Source: Nautiliaceae bacterium (GTDB lineage Bacteria > Campylobacterota > Campylobacteria > Campylobacterales > Nautiliaceae). Taken from it: DNA of 34,888 nucleotides. The stretch is taken from positions 1 to 34,888 of the forward strand of contig JALTBU010000056.1 in NCBI GenBank assembly GCA_027008345.1, given 5' to 3'. Position numbers and translations under genes: made by a program. Positions 8,903 to 16,893 of the stretch are shown here, piece by piece. The notes below the pieces were generated by a model. The model was not told the origin of the DNA. It worked only from the letters and a program-made list of their open reading frames with translations, and searched no databases. Every line of letters starts with the position of its first letter. Within the stretch, counting starts at the first letter, position 1.

Positions 8903-10515
8903 TTTTTATTCAAATCAATAATAAATACAGCTCCTTTTTTAGAGTTGTATGCATATAACTCACCATTAAAATGTTGATTTATAATTACTTTGCTCATATA
9001 AAGGCCTATTCCGGTACCCTGAGACTGAAATTTGGTTGTAAAATAAGGCTCAAATATTTTATCTTTAATTTCATTAGGTATACCGCCTGCATTATCTTCT
9101 ATTTCTATTTTTTTTCCATTTATTCTAATCCAGATTTTTCTATTTTTTATATCTCTTTCTTTAAGAACATCAATAGCATTATTTATAATATTCAAAATTA
9201 CCTGAGAAAATTCACTTCTATATCCTAAAACTGGCTCGGTTTTTAAAAATTTAAGTTCTACATCAACCCTGTTTTGTTTAAGCCTTCCTTCGATAAGTTT
9301 AAGTGCTTCTTCTATTATTTCTTTTGGACAAAATTCAACTTTTTTTGTATCTTTTTTAAAGAAATTGGTAAAATCATCTATTGTCTGTGTCATATACTGA
9401 ATCTGAGCGTTTGCCTGTGTTTTAAATTTTTCTATAAATTCAGGAGTTAGTCTGTTTTTTTCTGCTGCAAGTTCAAAATTTTGAATTAAAAGTGAAAGCC
9501 TTGTTAAAGGATGTCTCCACTGATGGGCAATATTTCCAAGCATTTCCCCAAGAGAAGCAAGTTTGCTCTGAGCAATTAACAGCTGTTCTTTTTCCTGCCT
9601 TTTTTCAATTTCTTCTTTTACCCTTTTATCAAGCTCTTTATAAAAAGAATAAAGTGGTTTTGAGAAAAACATACCAAGTGGAACTGCTAAAAATATCGAT
9701 AAAACAAGCATTATTATTGTTAAAGTTTTGGAAATTTGATTTGTTTTATTAATAAGTCTTTTATTTTGTATAAAAATCATCTTGATATTATTAGTTAATT
9801 TTTTTACATATATTTCATCAGTAACGAATCCTTCATCAGTCTGTAATATTTTCTTATTCAAAAAGTAATTAAAGATATCATTAAGATTTTTTTCATTGTA
9901 AATATCTGATGAAAGGATATTTCCTTTATTATCAACTATTATATAATGGTAAAAATTATTATTTTCAAACAAATTTTTAATTAAAGCTTTTACTTCAATA
10001 AATCCTGGGGATTTTTCAATTTTTACCGGGGCAAAAGCTGTAAATTCAATACCGTTTGCTTTAAATTTTTCTTTGAAAAACAAATCTTTATCAGTTTTAA
10101 TATCTCCTATTTTTAAAGATTTACCATTATTATGACAATAAATATTGTTTTGATTTTTTATACAAAAAATTAAATTTTTACCATAACTGTTGAAATAATT
10201 TATCTCTTTTAAATCGCTATTTGAATAAAGCATTGTTTTAAAAACTGATTTTAAAATATCATCATTTGGTACAAAAGTAGAATTAAATATATCATTTTTA
10301 GCAAGTGCAAGAGTGGTATTTTTGATAGTATTTTCTTTTGATTTGTAATTTTTATATATGTTTTCAGCAATTATTTTTATTTTATCTTCAAATTCCTGTG
10401 TTGCAAGTTTTGTAAAAAGGTAAATTGAAGTATAAGTGGTAATTACAATAATAACAAAAGCAAAAATCACAAAAGCAAAAGTCAAATCAAATTTAAAATC
10501 ACTTGAATTTTTCAA
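8890..10515 (-). CDS. Membrane sensor histidine kinase, partner of the adjacent OmpR-type regulator
   Basis: A 541-residue sensor kinase. Transmembrane helix 1 is at about 12-35, a periplasmic sensing region of about 225 residues follows, and helix 2 is at about 264-284. A charged coiled-coil linker leads to the HisKA domain, with phospho-acceptor His331 in NIAHQWRHPL. The ATPase domain shows an N box near 439-449, the D-x-G box DNAGGI near 474 and the G2 box GTGIGLYMS near 500. The start is a TTG (10513-10515) overlapping the response regulator by 17 nt; no in-frame ATG fits before the first helix. The signal is unknown. Its place after modABC and opposite nap makes nitrate, nitrite or a molybdenum-related cue plausible, but this is inference. 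Confidence 0.92.
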   Translation of the reverse strand: MKNSSDFKFDLTFAFVIFAFVIIVITTYTSIYLFTKLATQEFEDKIKIIAENIYKNYKSKENTIKNTTLALAKNDIFNSTFVPNDDILKSVFKTMLYSNSDLKEINYFNSYGKNLIFCIKNQNNIYCHNNGKSLKIGDIKTDKDLFFKEKFKANGIEFTAFAPVKIEKSPGFIEVKALIKNLFENNNFYHYIIVDNKGNILSSDIYNEKNLNDIFNYFLNKKILQTDEGFVTDEIYVKKLTNNIKMIFIQNKRLINKTNQISKTLTIIMLVLSIFLAVPLGMFFSKPLYSFYKELDKRVKEEIEKRQEKEQLLIAQSKLASLGEMLGNIAHQWRHPLTRLSLLIQNFELAAEKNRLTPEFIEKFKTQANAQIQYMTQTIDDFTNFFKKDTKKVEFCPKEIIEEALKLIEGRLKQNRVDVELKFLKTEPVLGYRSEFSQVILNIINNAIDVLKERDIKNRKIWIRINGKKIEIEDNAGGIPNEIKDKIFEPYFTTKFQSQGTGIGLYMSKVIINQHFNGELYAYNSKKGAVFIIDLNKKSTL

Positions 10516-11149
10516 TTTTATATCCGATTCCTCTTATGTTTTTAATAAAATTCTCATTAAGTTTACTTCTTAGTTTTTTTACTTGCGTTCTTATTGTGTT
10601 ATTACATATATCTTTACCATCCCATACATAATCCCTAAGCCTTTCAAGCTCAACAACCTGACCAATGTTTTTTACCAGCATTTCAAGAAAATATTTTTCA
10701 TTTTGAGTTAAATCAACTTCTTCATCATTATAAAAAAGTTTTAATTTATCTAAATCAAATTTATAATTTTGGGTAATTTTAATTTCATTTGTATTTTTAA
10801 AGACAAGTCTTTTTATTCTAAGTTCAAGTTCTTTTAGCTCAAAAGGCTTTTTAATATAATCAGCAGCCCCAAGTTCAAATGCCTTTTCCACATGATCAAT
10901 ATCAGAATATGCCGTAATAAAAATAACCGGTACATTTTTTGCATAATTTTTTAGCTCATTATAAAGTTCATAACCGTTCATTTCCGGCATATTAATATCA
11001 AGTAGAAATATATCGTAATGATCAGGATAAACTTCTTCCAATGCTTTAAGTGGAGATGAATAATAATCAACTCTGTTATCTTTAAGTTCAAAATAATCTT
11101 TTATCGATTCTCCGATAAATTCGTCATCTTCAACTAAAAGTATTCTCAT
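10499..11149 (-). CDS. OmpR/PhoB-family response regulator
   Basis: A 216-residue two-domain regulator. The receiver domain has the acidic pair in LVEDDE, phospho-acceptor Asp51 in LLDINMPEMNG, Thr79 and Lys101. The C-terminal winged helix (about 125-216) carries TQNEKYFLEMLVKN and the recognition-helix region TIRTQVKKLRSKL. The ATG at 11149 lies inside the end of modC (20-nt overlap), so the gene is translationally tied to the molybdate transporter. This family binds tandem direct repeats with an 11-bp period, and such repeats occur upstream of napA, hao and the NrfH-like gene in this window. Control of those genes by this regulator is a prediction. Confidence 0.93.
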   Translation of the reverse strand: MRILLVEDDEFIGESIKDYFELKDNRVDYYSSPLKALEEVYPDHYDIFLLDINMPEMNGYELYNELKNYAKNVPVIFITAYSDIDHVEKAFELGAADYIKKPFELKELELRIKRLVFKNTNEIKITQNYKFDLDKLKLFYNDEEVDLTQNEKYFLEMLVKNIGQVVELERLRDYVWDGKDICNNTIRTQVKKLRSKLNENFIKNIRGIGYKIEKFK

Positions 11150-12002
11150 TTATAACCTTTATATTAGGATGAAATGCTTTAGTCGACAGTAAAACATTAC
11201 TTCCAATTTTTAAATTTTTTGCTTCATTTTGGGAAATAACACATTCAACTATACTATTTCCTATACTTATAACAGCTATATTAACAATATCAGCTTTTAT
11301 TATATCAATAACTTTACCTTTTACGGAAAATTTTTCACTTGTTTTTGAATTTATTAAAAGTTTTTTTGCATCACCATATTTTATCTGTTTACCATAACTT
11401 AATTCTAACATATTATCTGCAAGTTTATATATTTCATTAGAAGAATGACTGACCATTATTGTAGTCAAATTAAATTTTTTATGAAAAATATAAAGTTTTT
11501 CCTGTAAATCTTCTCTTCTTTTTTCATCAAGTGCTGAAAAAGGTTCATCTAAAAGCAAAATTTTCGGTCTTCTCATTAAAGCCCTGCAAAGTGCCACACG
11601 CTGTTTTTGTCCTCCGCTTAATGTATTTGGGAATCTATCTTTTAAATTTTCTATACCGCTTAGTTTTAAAAGATTTAAAGCAAAATCTCTGTCTTTATTC
11701 ACATATAAAAGATTTTGTAAAACATTCATATTTGGAAAAAGTGCAAAATCCTGAAAAACATATCCGATTTCTCTTTTTTGAGGAGGCAAAAACTTTTTAT
11801 CATCCATCCATATTTCATTTTCAACATTTATTATACCTTTTGCCTTTTCAAGACCTGCAATAATCCTAAGAAAAGTTGTCTTTCCGCTGCCACTCTCACC
11901 TGTAACTGCTAAAAATTCACCTTTTTTCAGTTTTAAACTTACATTTAATTCCATATTTTCAATAACACCGCTTATTTTTTTGCTTACATTAATATAAATC
12001 AT
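11130..12002 (-). CDS. modC: Molybdate ABC transporter ATP-binding protein ModC
   Basis: Cytoplasmic ATPase that powers molybdate import. The 290 residues contain Walker A GESGSGKTTF (near 35-44), the signature LSGGQKQRVAL, Walker B ILLLDEPFSALD and the H-loop MVSHS. The C-terminal 60-70 residues look like a single TOBE/Mop oxyanion-binding domain (FSVKGKVIDIIKADIVNIAV), which separates ModC from other ABC ATPases. It is shorter than E. coli ModC (about 350), mainly at the C-terminus. It overlaps modB by 14 nt and the response regulator gene by 20 nt. Confidence 0.95.
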   Translation of the reverse strand: MIYINVSKKISGVIENMELNVSLKLKKGEFLAVTGESGSGKTTFLRIIAGLEKAKGIINVENEIWMDDKKFLPPQKREIGYVFQDFALFPNMNVLQNLLYVNKDRDFALNLLKLSGIENLKDRFPNTLSGGQKQRVALCRALMRRPKILLLDEPFSALDEKRREDLQEKLYIFHKKFNLTTIMVSHSSNEIYKLADNMLELSYGKQIKYGDAKKLLINSKTSEKFSVKGKVIDIIKADIVNIAVISIGNSIVECVISQNEAKNLKIGSNVLLSTKAFHPNIKVINENTFS

Positions 12003-12666
12003 ATTTTCTTCTTTGAGAATGGTTTATAAAATAAACAACAAAAAGCACCAAAAAGCTTATTATAAGTAATATTGCACTGTATATATGGGCTGAATGATAA
12101 TCAAGATTTTCCACATAATCATAAATTGCAACACTTGCAACTTCCGTTTTACCCGGAATTGAACCTCCAACCATCAAAACAACTCCAAATTCGCCTATGG
12201 TATGTGCGAATGTAATTACAATTGCGGTTAAAAGAGAAGGTTTAATGTTTGGTAAAATTACTTTAAAAAGTGTCATTAATCTACCTTTACCGCTTAAAAA
12301 AGAAGCCTCTATTATATTTTTATTAAGTGATTCAAATCCGCTTTGTATCGGCTGTATCATAAAAGGAAAAGAATATATTGCACTTGCTACTACAAGTCCT
12401 GGAAATGTAAAAACAAGTTTAACATTAAAAAGTCTATAAAAAAGCCCTCCTAAAAAAGAATCGGGTGATAAAAATACAAGCAGATAAAACCCAAGGACTG
12501 ACGGAGGCAGTACAATTGGCAAAGCTGTTATTGTTTCTAAAAAAGGTTTTATTTTTGATTTCGTAGATGAAAGAAACCATGCATAAGGAATCCCGACAAA
12601 AAGCAAAATAAATGTTACAATAAATGCAAGTTTAAATGATAAAATAAAAGGTGTTACATCAATCAT
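11989..12666 (-). CDS. modB: Molybdate ABC transporter permease ModB
   Basis: A 225-residue inner-membrane permease with about five hydrophobic spans and the cytoplasmic EAA-type coupling loop containing EASFLSGKGRLMTLFKV. LPIVLPPSVLGFYLL and HTIGEFGVVLMVGGSIPG are typical of ModB/CysW-type molybdate permeases. It overlaps the upstream TOBE-only gene by 8 nt and modC by 14 nt. The size matches E. coli ModB (229). Confidence 0.95.
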   Translation of the reverse strand: MIDVTPFILSFKLAFIVTFILLFVGIPYAWFLSSTKSKIKPFLETITALPIVLPPSVLGFYLLVFLSPDSFLGGLFYRLFNVKLVFTFPGLVVASAIYSFPFMIQPIQSGFESLNKNIIEASFLSGKGRLMTLFKVILPNIKPSLLTAIVITFAHTIGEFGVVLMVGGSIPGKTEVASVAIYDYVENLDYHSAHIYSAILLIISFLVLFVVYFINHSQRRKYDLY

Positions 12667-13024
12667 TTAAGACCTCTAAAACTGATATATCACTTGACTT
12701 GAAATATAAATATGCATCATTTACAAAATTAATATATTCTTTAAGCATTAAAACTTCTATTTCAAAATTTTTATATAAGCATATAATACTTGCTAAAATT
12801 TCACCTTTTATTATTTTTTGAATACTTACTTTAAGTCTGTTTTCATAATCAAATTTTTGTGAACTTAAAAATAACTTAGTAGGTTTAATATAAAGTTTTG
12901 CTTTTTCACCAATATCAATAGGAATATTTTTTTGTAAAATCAAAACTTTTGCATCATTAAAAATAAGTAAATTTATATTATCAAGACTTTTTATACCTTT
13001 AAGTTCTGAAATTATTATATTCAT
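12659..13024 (-). CDS. TOBE/Mop-like small protein of the molybdate operon
   Basis: A 121-residue soluble protein between modA and modB. Two similar segments of about 60 residues each look like weak Mop/TOBE beta domains: residues 1-58 include KAKLYIKPTKLFLS, and residues 60-121 include KVSIQKIIKGEILASI. A DNA-binding helix-turn-helix is absent, so it is not a full ModE. Campylobacter mod operons hold a gene in the same position (Cj0302c, from memory). Likely roles are molybdate storage or sensing, but homology at this level is only suggestive. It overlaps modA by 4 nt and modB by 8 nt. Confidence 0.72.
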   Translation of the reverse strand: MNIIISELKGIKSLDNINLLIFNDAKVLILQKNIPIDIGEKAKLYIKPTKLFLSSQKFDYENRLKVSIQKIIKGEILASIICLYKNFEIEVLMLKEYINFVNDAYLYFKSSDISVLEVLND

Positions 13025-13734
13025 TGATATCCATATTTTTTAAAAATTTTTTTTGCATCTTTGCTTAATAAAAAATTATAAAATTTTTTAGCACTTTCTT
13101 TTTTTGAAATTAATAATACTCCCTGATTTATAGGCGGATATAAAGAAGAATCAATATCTGAATAATAAAATTTACCTAAATTTTTTATTTTATTTGAATA
13201 AATAATCGATTTACTTATAACACCCACATCAGCTCCGTTTTTTATATAAGAAAGAACTGCCGGTATAGTTTCTGCATAAACAAGTTTATCTTTAATTTTG
13301 TTATATATTTTTGTTTTTTTAAATGCTAAAATAGCACTGTGACCATAAGGTGTAGTATTAGGTTTTGATATTGCAATTGAATCATATTTTGTCAAATTTT
13401 TAATATTTACATTTTTGAATTTAAGAGAAATTATACCAAGAGTTCCTTTTGCATAAATTTCAGGAGCTTTAATTCCTATACCTTTATTATATAAATAATT
13501 AGGATATTTCATATTAGCTGAAAGAAACAAATCATAAGGGGCACCATTTAAAATTTGAGCAGTTAATTTTCCACTGCTTGAAGTAATAAATTTTACTTTT
13601 ATGTCAGGATATTTTTTATTAAATATTTTTACAATTTTTGGCATTACATATGTAAGATTTGCAGCAGTTGCAACATAAATTTGTGAAGCAAAAAGAAACA
13701 AAGAAGTTAATAAAAAAATAATTATTTTTCTCAT
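13021..13734 (-). CDS. modA: Molybdate-binding periplasmic protein ModA
   Basis: Captures molybdate or tungstate in the periplasm for ModBC. With the chosen start the protein has 237 residues, a signal peptide of about 15 residues and a mature N-terminus IYVATAANLTYVMPKI, the usual ModA beginning. The oxyanion-pocket motifs SSSGKLTAQI, GAPYDLFLSANMKYP and NTTPYGHSA are visible. The reading frame stays open to 13845, but the extra 37 codons would be read from the structured riboswitch RNA. The ATG at 13732-13734 has the ideal ribosome site GGAGG 5 nt upstream (13740-13744) and begins directly with the signal peptide, so it is preferred. Confidence 0.93.
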   Translation of the reverse strand: MRKIIIFLLTSLFLFASQIYVATAANLTYVMPKIVKIFNKKYPDIKVKFITSSSGKLTAQILNGAPYDLFLSANMKYPNYLYNKGIGIKAPEIYAKGTLGIISLKFKNVNIKNLTKYDSIAISKPNTTPYGHSAILAFKKTKIYNKIKDKLVYAETIPAVLSYIKNGADVGVISKSIIYSNKIKNLGKFYYSDIDSSLYPPINQGVLLISKKESAKKFYNFLLSKDAKKIFKKYGYQ

Positions 13735-13880
13735 TCTCTCCTCCATAAGGTATTCCCGGGCGGAAATATCCTTATGAAGGAGGGTTTCTTTCCAGCCCGG
13801 GAGGCTTAATCTTTTCAGACTAAACCCTATCGGCCACAATTCCATAGCTAAGCCTTAGGAAAAGTGGCTCGAAACCCCTT
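13735..13880 (-). promoter_or_regulatory. Putative molybdenum-cofactor (Moco/Tuco) riboswitch controlling modA
   Basis: A G/C-rich, highly structured leader in an AT-rich genome, starting about where transcription should begin. Visible pairings: P1 13878-13871 with 13788-13781 (8 bp, one wobble); inside it AGCC 13869-13866 with GGCT 13797-13794; and a 7-bp stem 13855-13849 with 13808-13802. The segments GCCTCCCGGGCTGGAAAG and CTATGGAATTGTGGCC resemble the MOCO RNA motif as I remember it. Downstream, a 13-bp hairpin (13782-13770 with 13750-13738, one wobble) buries the modA ribosome site GGAGG. Its 5' edge shares 13782-13781 with P1, so the two compete locally. Translational control is therefore likely. 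Moco and Tuco variants cannot be told apart by eye. Confidence 0.8.
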
Positions 13881-13887
13881 TTTGAAA

Positions 13888-13916
13888 ATTGTATATCAAA
13901 TTTTTTTGAAAGTCAA
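13888..13916 (-). promoter_or_regulatory. Sigma-70-type promoter of the mod operon
   Basis: In transcript direction a -35 box TTGACT (13916-13911) and a -10 box TACAAT (13893-13888) are separated by exactly 17 nt. Transcription would start near 13881, directly at the 5' end of the riboswitch P1 stem, so the leader carries almost no extra RNA. It faces away from the nap promoter. Confidence 0.75.
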
Positions 13917-13958
13917 ATTACTTTTATTTAAGTTTTACACTGACACTTTTTTACACAT

Positions 13959-13995
13959 ATAGTGCCTTAATAGTGCCTTGAATCTTAATTATAAC
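13959..13995 (+). promoter_or_regulatory. Perfect 11-bp tandem direct repeat and -10 box of the nap promoter
   Basis: ATAGTGCCTTA (13959-13969) is followed directly by ATAGTGCCTTG (13970-13980). As half-sites this is AGTGCCT-TAAT-AGTGCCT, the 7-4-7 layout of Pho-box-like operators of the OmpR/PhoB family. A -10 candidate TATAAC (13990-13995) follows 11 nt after the second half-site and no good -35 box is visible, as expected for an activator-dependent promoter. A second, less regular pair (TGACACT at 13941-13947 and TTACACA at 13951-13957) lies just upstream in the other orientation. Confidence 0.6.
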
Positions 13996-14037
13996 TTAAA
14001 ATAAAGTAATATGAATGTAAAAAGGAGTATTATAATA

Positions 14038-14061
14038 ATGTTAAAATTCCTAAAGGAGTGA
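14038..14061 (+). CDS. Possible 7-codon leader ORF ahead of napA
   Basis: An ATG at 14038 opens a 7-residue frame (MLKFLKE) ending in TGA at 14059-14061, immediately after the napA ribosome site and 3 nt before the napA ATG. It has its own strong ribosome site AAAAAGGAG at 14019-14027, 10 nt upstream. An earlier in-frame ATG at 14011 would give 16 residues. Ribosomes ending here would sit on the napA ribosome site, so translation could be coupled. A duplicated ribosome site with no peptide function is the main alternative. Confidence 0.35.
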   Translation: MLKFLKE

Positions 14062-14064
14062 ATT

Positions 14065-16884
14065 ATGTCAATGAATAGAAGAGATTTTTTAAAAACAACA
14101 GCTGCTGTTGCAGCAGCGAGCGCAGCAGGATTATCAATCCCAGAAGATGCAAAAGCAGCATCTAACGAGGCACAAGAAGGCTGGCACTGGGATAAAGCTG
14201 TATGTAGATTTTGTGGTACCGGATGCGGAATTATGATTGCTACAAAAGGAAACAAAGTTGTTGCGGTTAAAGGTGACCCTGAAAATCCAGTTAACAGAGG
14301 TATTAACTGTATTAAAGGTTATTTTAACGCGAAAATTATGTATGGTGCTGACAGACTTACACAACCACTTTTAAGACTAAACGAAAATGGTGAATTTGAT
14401 AAACATGCTCCGTTTAGACCTGTAACTTGGAAAAGGGCATTTGATGAAATGGAAAAACAATTCAAAAAATATTACAATAAATATGGACCGACAGCCGTAG
14501 GTGTATTTGGTTCAGGACAATATACAATCCAAGAAGGTTACGCAGCATTAAAACTTGTAAAAGCTGGATGGAGAAGTAACAATATAGACCCAAATGCAAG
14601 ACACTGTATGGCAAGTGCGGTTGTAGGATTTTATCAAACATTCGGTATTGATGAGCCAAGTGGATGTTATGATGACATTGAACTTACTGATACAGTAATT
14701 ACCTGGGGTGCAAATATGGCTGAAATGCATCCGATTCTATGGTCAAGAGTAAGTGATGCTAAACTAAATAATCCTGATAAATATATGGTAGTAAACCTAT
14801 CAACTTACAGAAACAGATGTTCAAATCTTGCAGATATGGAAATTATTTTTAGACCAAATACCGACCTTGCTATATGGAATTACATCGCAAGAGAAATAGT
14901 TCATAGAAATGCTGTAAATTGGGATTTTGTGAAAAAACATACAGTATTTGCTACAGGATTTCCAGACATCGGTTATGGTATGAGAAATCCAAATAACCCT
15001 CATGTAACACCAAAAGAAAAAGACACTGTTGAAAAACAAGTTGCAAAAGTGGTAACAGAAGAAGAAGCTGTTGCACTTAGCCCAATTGGCAAATGGAAAG
15101 CCGGTGATGAAATGAAAATGACTCACGCAAATGGTAAAAAACCATTCTGGCATTGGGAAATCAGCTTTGAAGATTTCAAAAAAGGAGTTGAACCTTATAC
15201 ACTTGATTATGTTGCAAAAATCGCAAAAGGTGATAAAAACGAATCTCTTGAAAGTTTCAAAAGAAAACTTAAAAAATTAGCTGACTTATACTGTGATCCA
15301 AACAGAAAAATAGTATCTTTCTGGACAATGGGATTCAACCAACACGTAAGAGGAAGCTGGGTTAATGAACAATCATATATGGTTCATTTATTACTTGGTA
15401 AACAAGCAGAACCTGGTAATGGAGCGTTTTCTCTAACTGGTCAACCAAGTGCTTGTGGTACAGCAAGAGAAGTTGGAACATTTGCTCACAGACTCCCAGC
15501 AGACTTATTAGTAGCAAATCCTAAACACAGAAAAATTGCTGAAAAACTTTGGAAAGTACCACATGGAACAATCAATCCAAAAGTTGGATATCATTTCTTA
15601 AAAATGATGAGAGAAATTGAAGACGGAAATGTAAAATGGGTATGGGTTCAAGTAAATAACCCATGGCAAAATACAGCAAATGCAAATCACTGGCTAAAAG
15701 CTGCAAGAGAAATGGATAACTTTATAGTTGTTAGTGAATGTTATCCAGGTGTATCTGCAAGAGTAGCTGATCTTATTTTACCAATAGGTATGATTTATGA
15801 AAAATGGGGTGCATATGGAAATGCTGAGAGAAGAACACAACATTGGAGACAACAAGTTGTAGCTCCTGGTATTGCAATGCCTGACCTTTGGACAATTGCA
15901 GAATTTGCAAAAAGATTTAAATTAAAAGAAGTATGGCATGAATGGAAACTTCCGAATGGAACAGTTCTACCTGATGTATTAGAAGAAGCAAAAGCAATGG
16001 GATATAGCCCAGATGATACACTCTTTGATGTTCTATTTAACAGACCTGAATATAGAAAAAATTTCCCATGGCCAGATCCAATTGCAAAAGATGCAGGCGG
16101 CAGAATGCATCCAAATACTGAAGCTGAGGGTGATTTCAGAAATGTTGTAGGAAGCGATGGAAAAGTATTTAAAGGATACGGATTCTTTATCCAAAAAGCT
16201 TTATGGGAAGAATATAGAAAATTCGGTATTGGTCACGGACATGACTTAGCTGATTTTGATACATATCAAAAAGTTAGAGGTCTAAGATGGCCAGTTGTAA
16301 ACGGACATGAAACAAAATGGAGATTTAATGTTGATTATGACCCATATGCAAGAAAATATGCTAAACCTGGTGAAAAATTCGCATTTTATGGACCGCTTCT
16401 TAAAGCACTTAAAAAAGGTGATTTAAAAGGTCCTAAAACTCATAAAAAATATCCTTTGCCAAATAAAGCAAAAATTTTCTGGAGACCATTTATGGTGCAT
16501 CCTGAAGATCCTAAATATGACAACAAAGGTTACAATTTCTGGCTATGTACAGGAAGAGTTCTTGAACACTGGCATACAGGTACAATGACAATGAGGGTTC
16601 CAGAATTATATAGAGCAATGCCAGAAGCACTTTGTTATATGAATCCAGAAGATGCAAAAGAACTTGGACTTAACAGATTTGATTTAGTTGTAATCGAATC
16701 AAGAAGAGGAAAAGTTAAAGCAAGAATTGAAACAAGAGGAAGAAATAAACCTCCAAGAGGACTTGTAATGGTTCCATGGTTTGATGAAAAAATCTTAATT
16801 AATAAATGTACACTTGATGCAACTTGTCCATTAAGTAAAGAGACTGATTATAAAAAAGCAGCAGTTAAAATTTATAAAGCCTAA
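14065..16884 (+). CDS. napA: Periplasmic nitrate reductase catalytic subunit NapA
   Basis: Reduces nitrate to nitrite in the periplasm with a molybdenum bis-MGD cofactor. The 939 residues begin with a twin-arginine signal peptide (MSMNRRDFLKTT). Cys47, Cys50, Cys54 and Cys82 (CRFCGTGCG and INCIKG) bind the [4Fe-4S] cluster. Cys181 in NARHCMASAV is the predicted Mo ligand. The C-terminus carries the MGD-binding CTGRVLEHWHTGTMT segment. The length matches the long epsilonproteobacterial NapA type rather than the roughly 830-residue enterobacterial form. The ATG at 14065 has AAAGGAG 6 nt upstream; a second ATG two codons later is possible. First gene of the nap operon. Confidence 0.98.
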   Translation: MSMNRRDFLKTTAAVAAASAAGLSIPEDAKAASNEAQEGWHWDKAVCRFCGTGCGIMIATKGNKVVAVKGDPENPVNRGINCIKGYFNAKIMYGADRLTQPLLRLNENGEFDKHAPFRPVTWKRAFDEMEKQFKKYYNKYGPTAVGVFGSGQYTIQEGYAALKLVKAGWRSNNIDPNARHCMASAVVGFYQTFGIDEPSGCYDDIELTDTVITWGANMAEMHPILWSRVSDAKLNNPDKYMVVNLSTYRNRCSNLADMEIIFRPNTDLAIWNYIAREIVHRNAVNWDFVKKHTVFATGFPDIGYGMRNPNNPHVTPKEKDTVEKQVAKVVTEEEAVALSPIGKWKAGDEMKMTHANGKKPFWHWEISFEDFKKGVEPYTLDYVAKIAKGDKNESLESFKRKLKKLADLYCDPNRKIVSFWTMGFNQHVRGSWVNEQSYMVHLLLGKQAEPGNGAFSLTGQPSACGTAREVGTFAHRLPADLLVANPKHRKIAEKLWKVPHGTINPKVGYHFLKMMREIEDGNVKWVWVQVNNPWQNTANANHWLKAAREMDNFIVVSECYPGVSARVADLILPIGMIYEKWGAYGNAERRTQHWRQQVVAPGIAMPDLWTIAEFAKRFKLKEVWHEWKLPNGTVLPDVLEEAKAMGYSPDDTLFDVLFNRPEYRKNFPWPDPIAKDAGGRMHPNTEAEGDFRNVVGSDGKVFKGYGFFIQKALWEEYRKFGIGHGHDLADFDTYQKVRGLRWPVVNGHETKWRFNVDYDPYARKYAKPGEKFAFYGPLLKALKKGDLKGPKTHKKYPLPNKAKIFWRPFMVHPEDPKYDNKGYNFWLCTGRVLEHWHTGTMTMRVPELYRAMPEALCYMNPEDAKELGLNRFDLVVIESRRGKVKARIETRGRNKPPRGLVMVPWFDEKILINKCTLDATCPLSKETDYKKAAVKIYKA

Positions 16885-16893
16885 GGAAATAAT

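Noticed and set aside
13735..13845. 37-codon N-terminal extension of modA (start at 13845)
   Set aside because: It would be translated from the riboswitch aptamer and sequestering hairpin, adds no signal-peptide logic, and a far better start with GGAGG exists at 13734.
14462..15153. Minus-strand open frames inside napA
   Set aside because: Shadows of napA codon use with no family motifs or ribosome sites.
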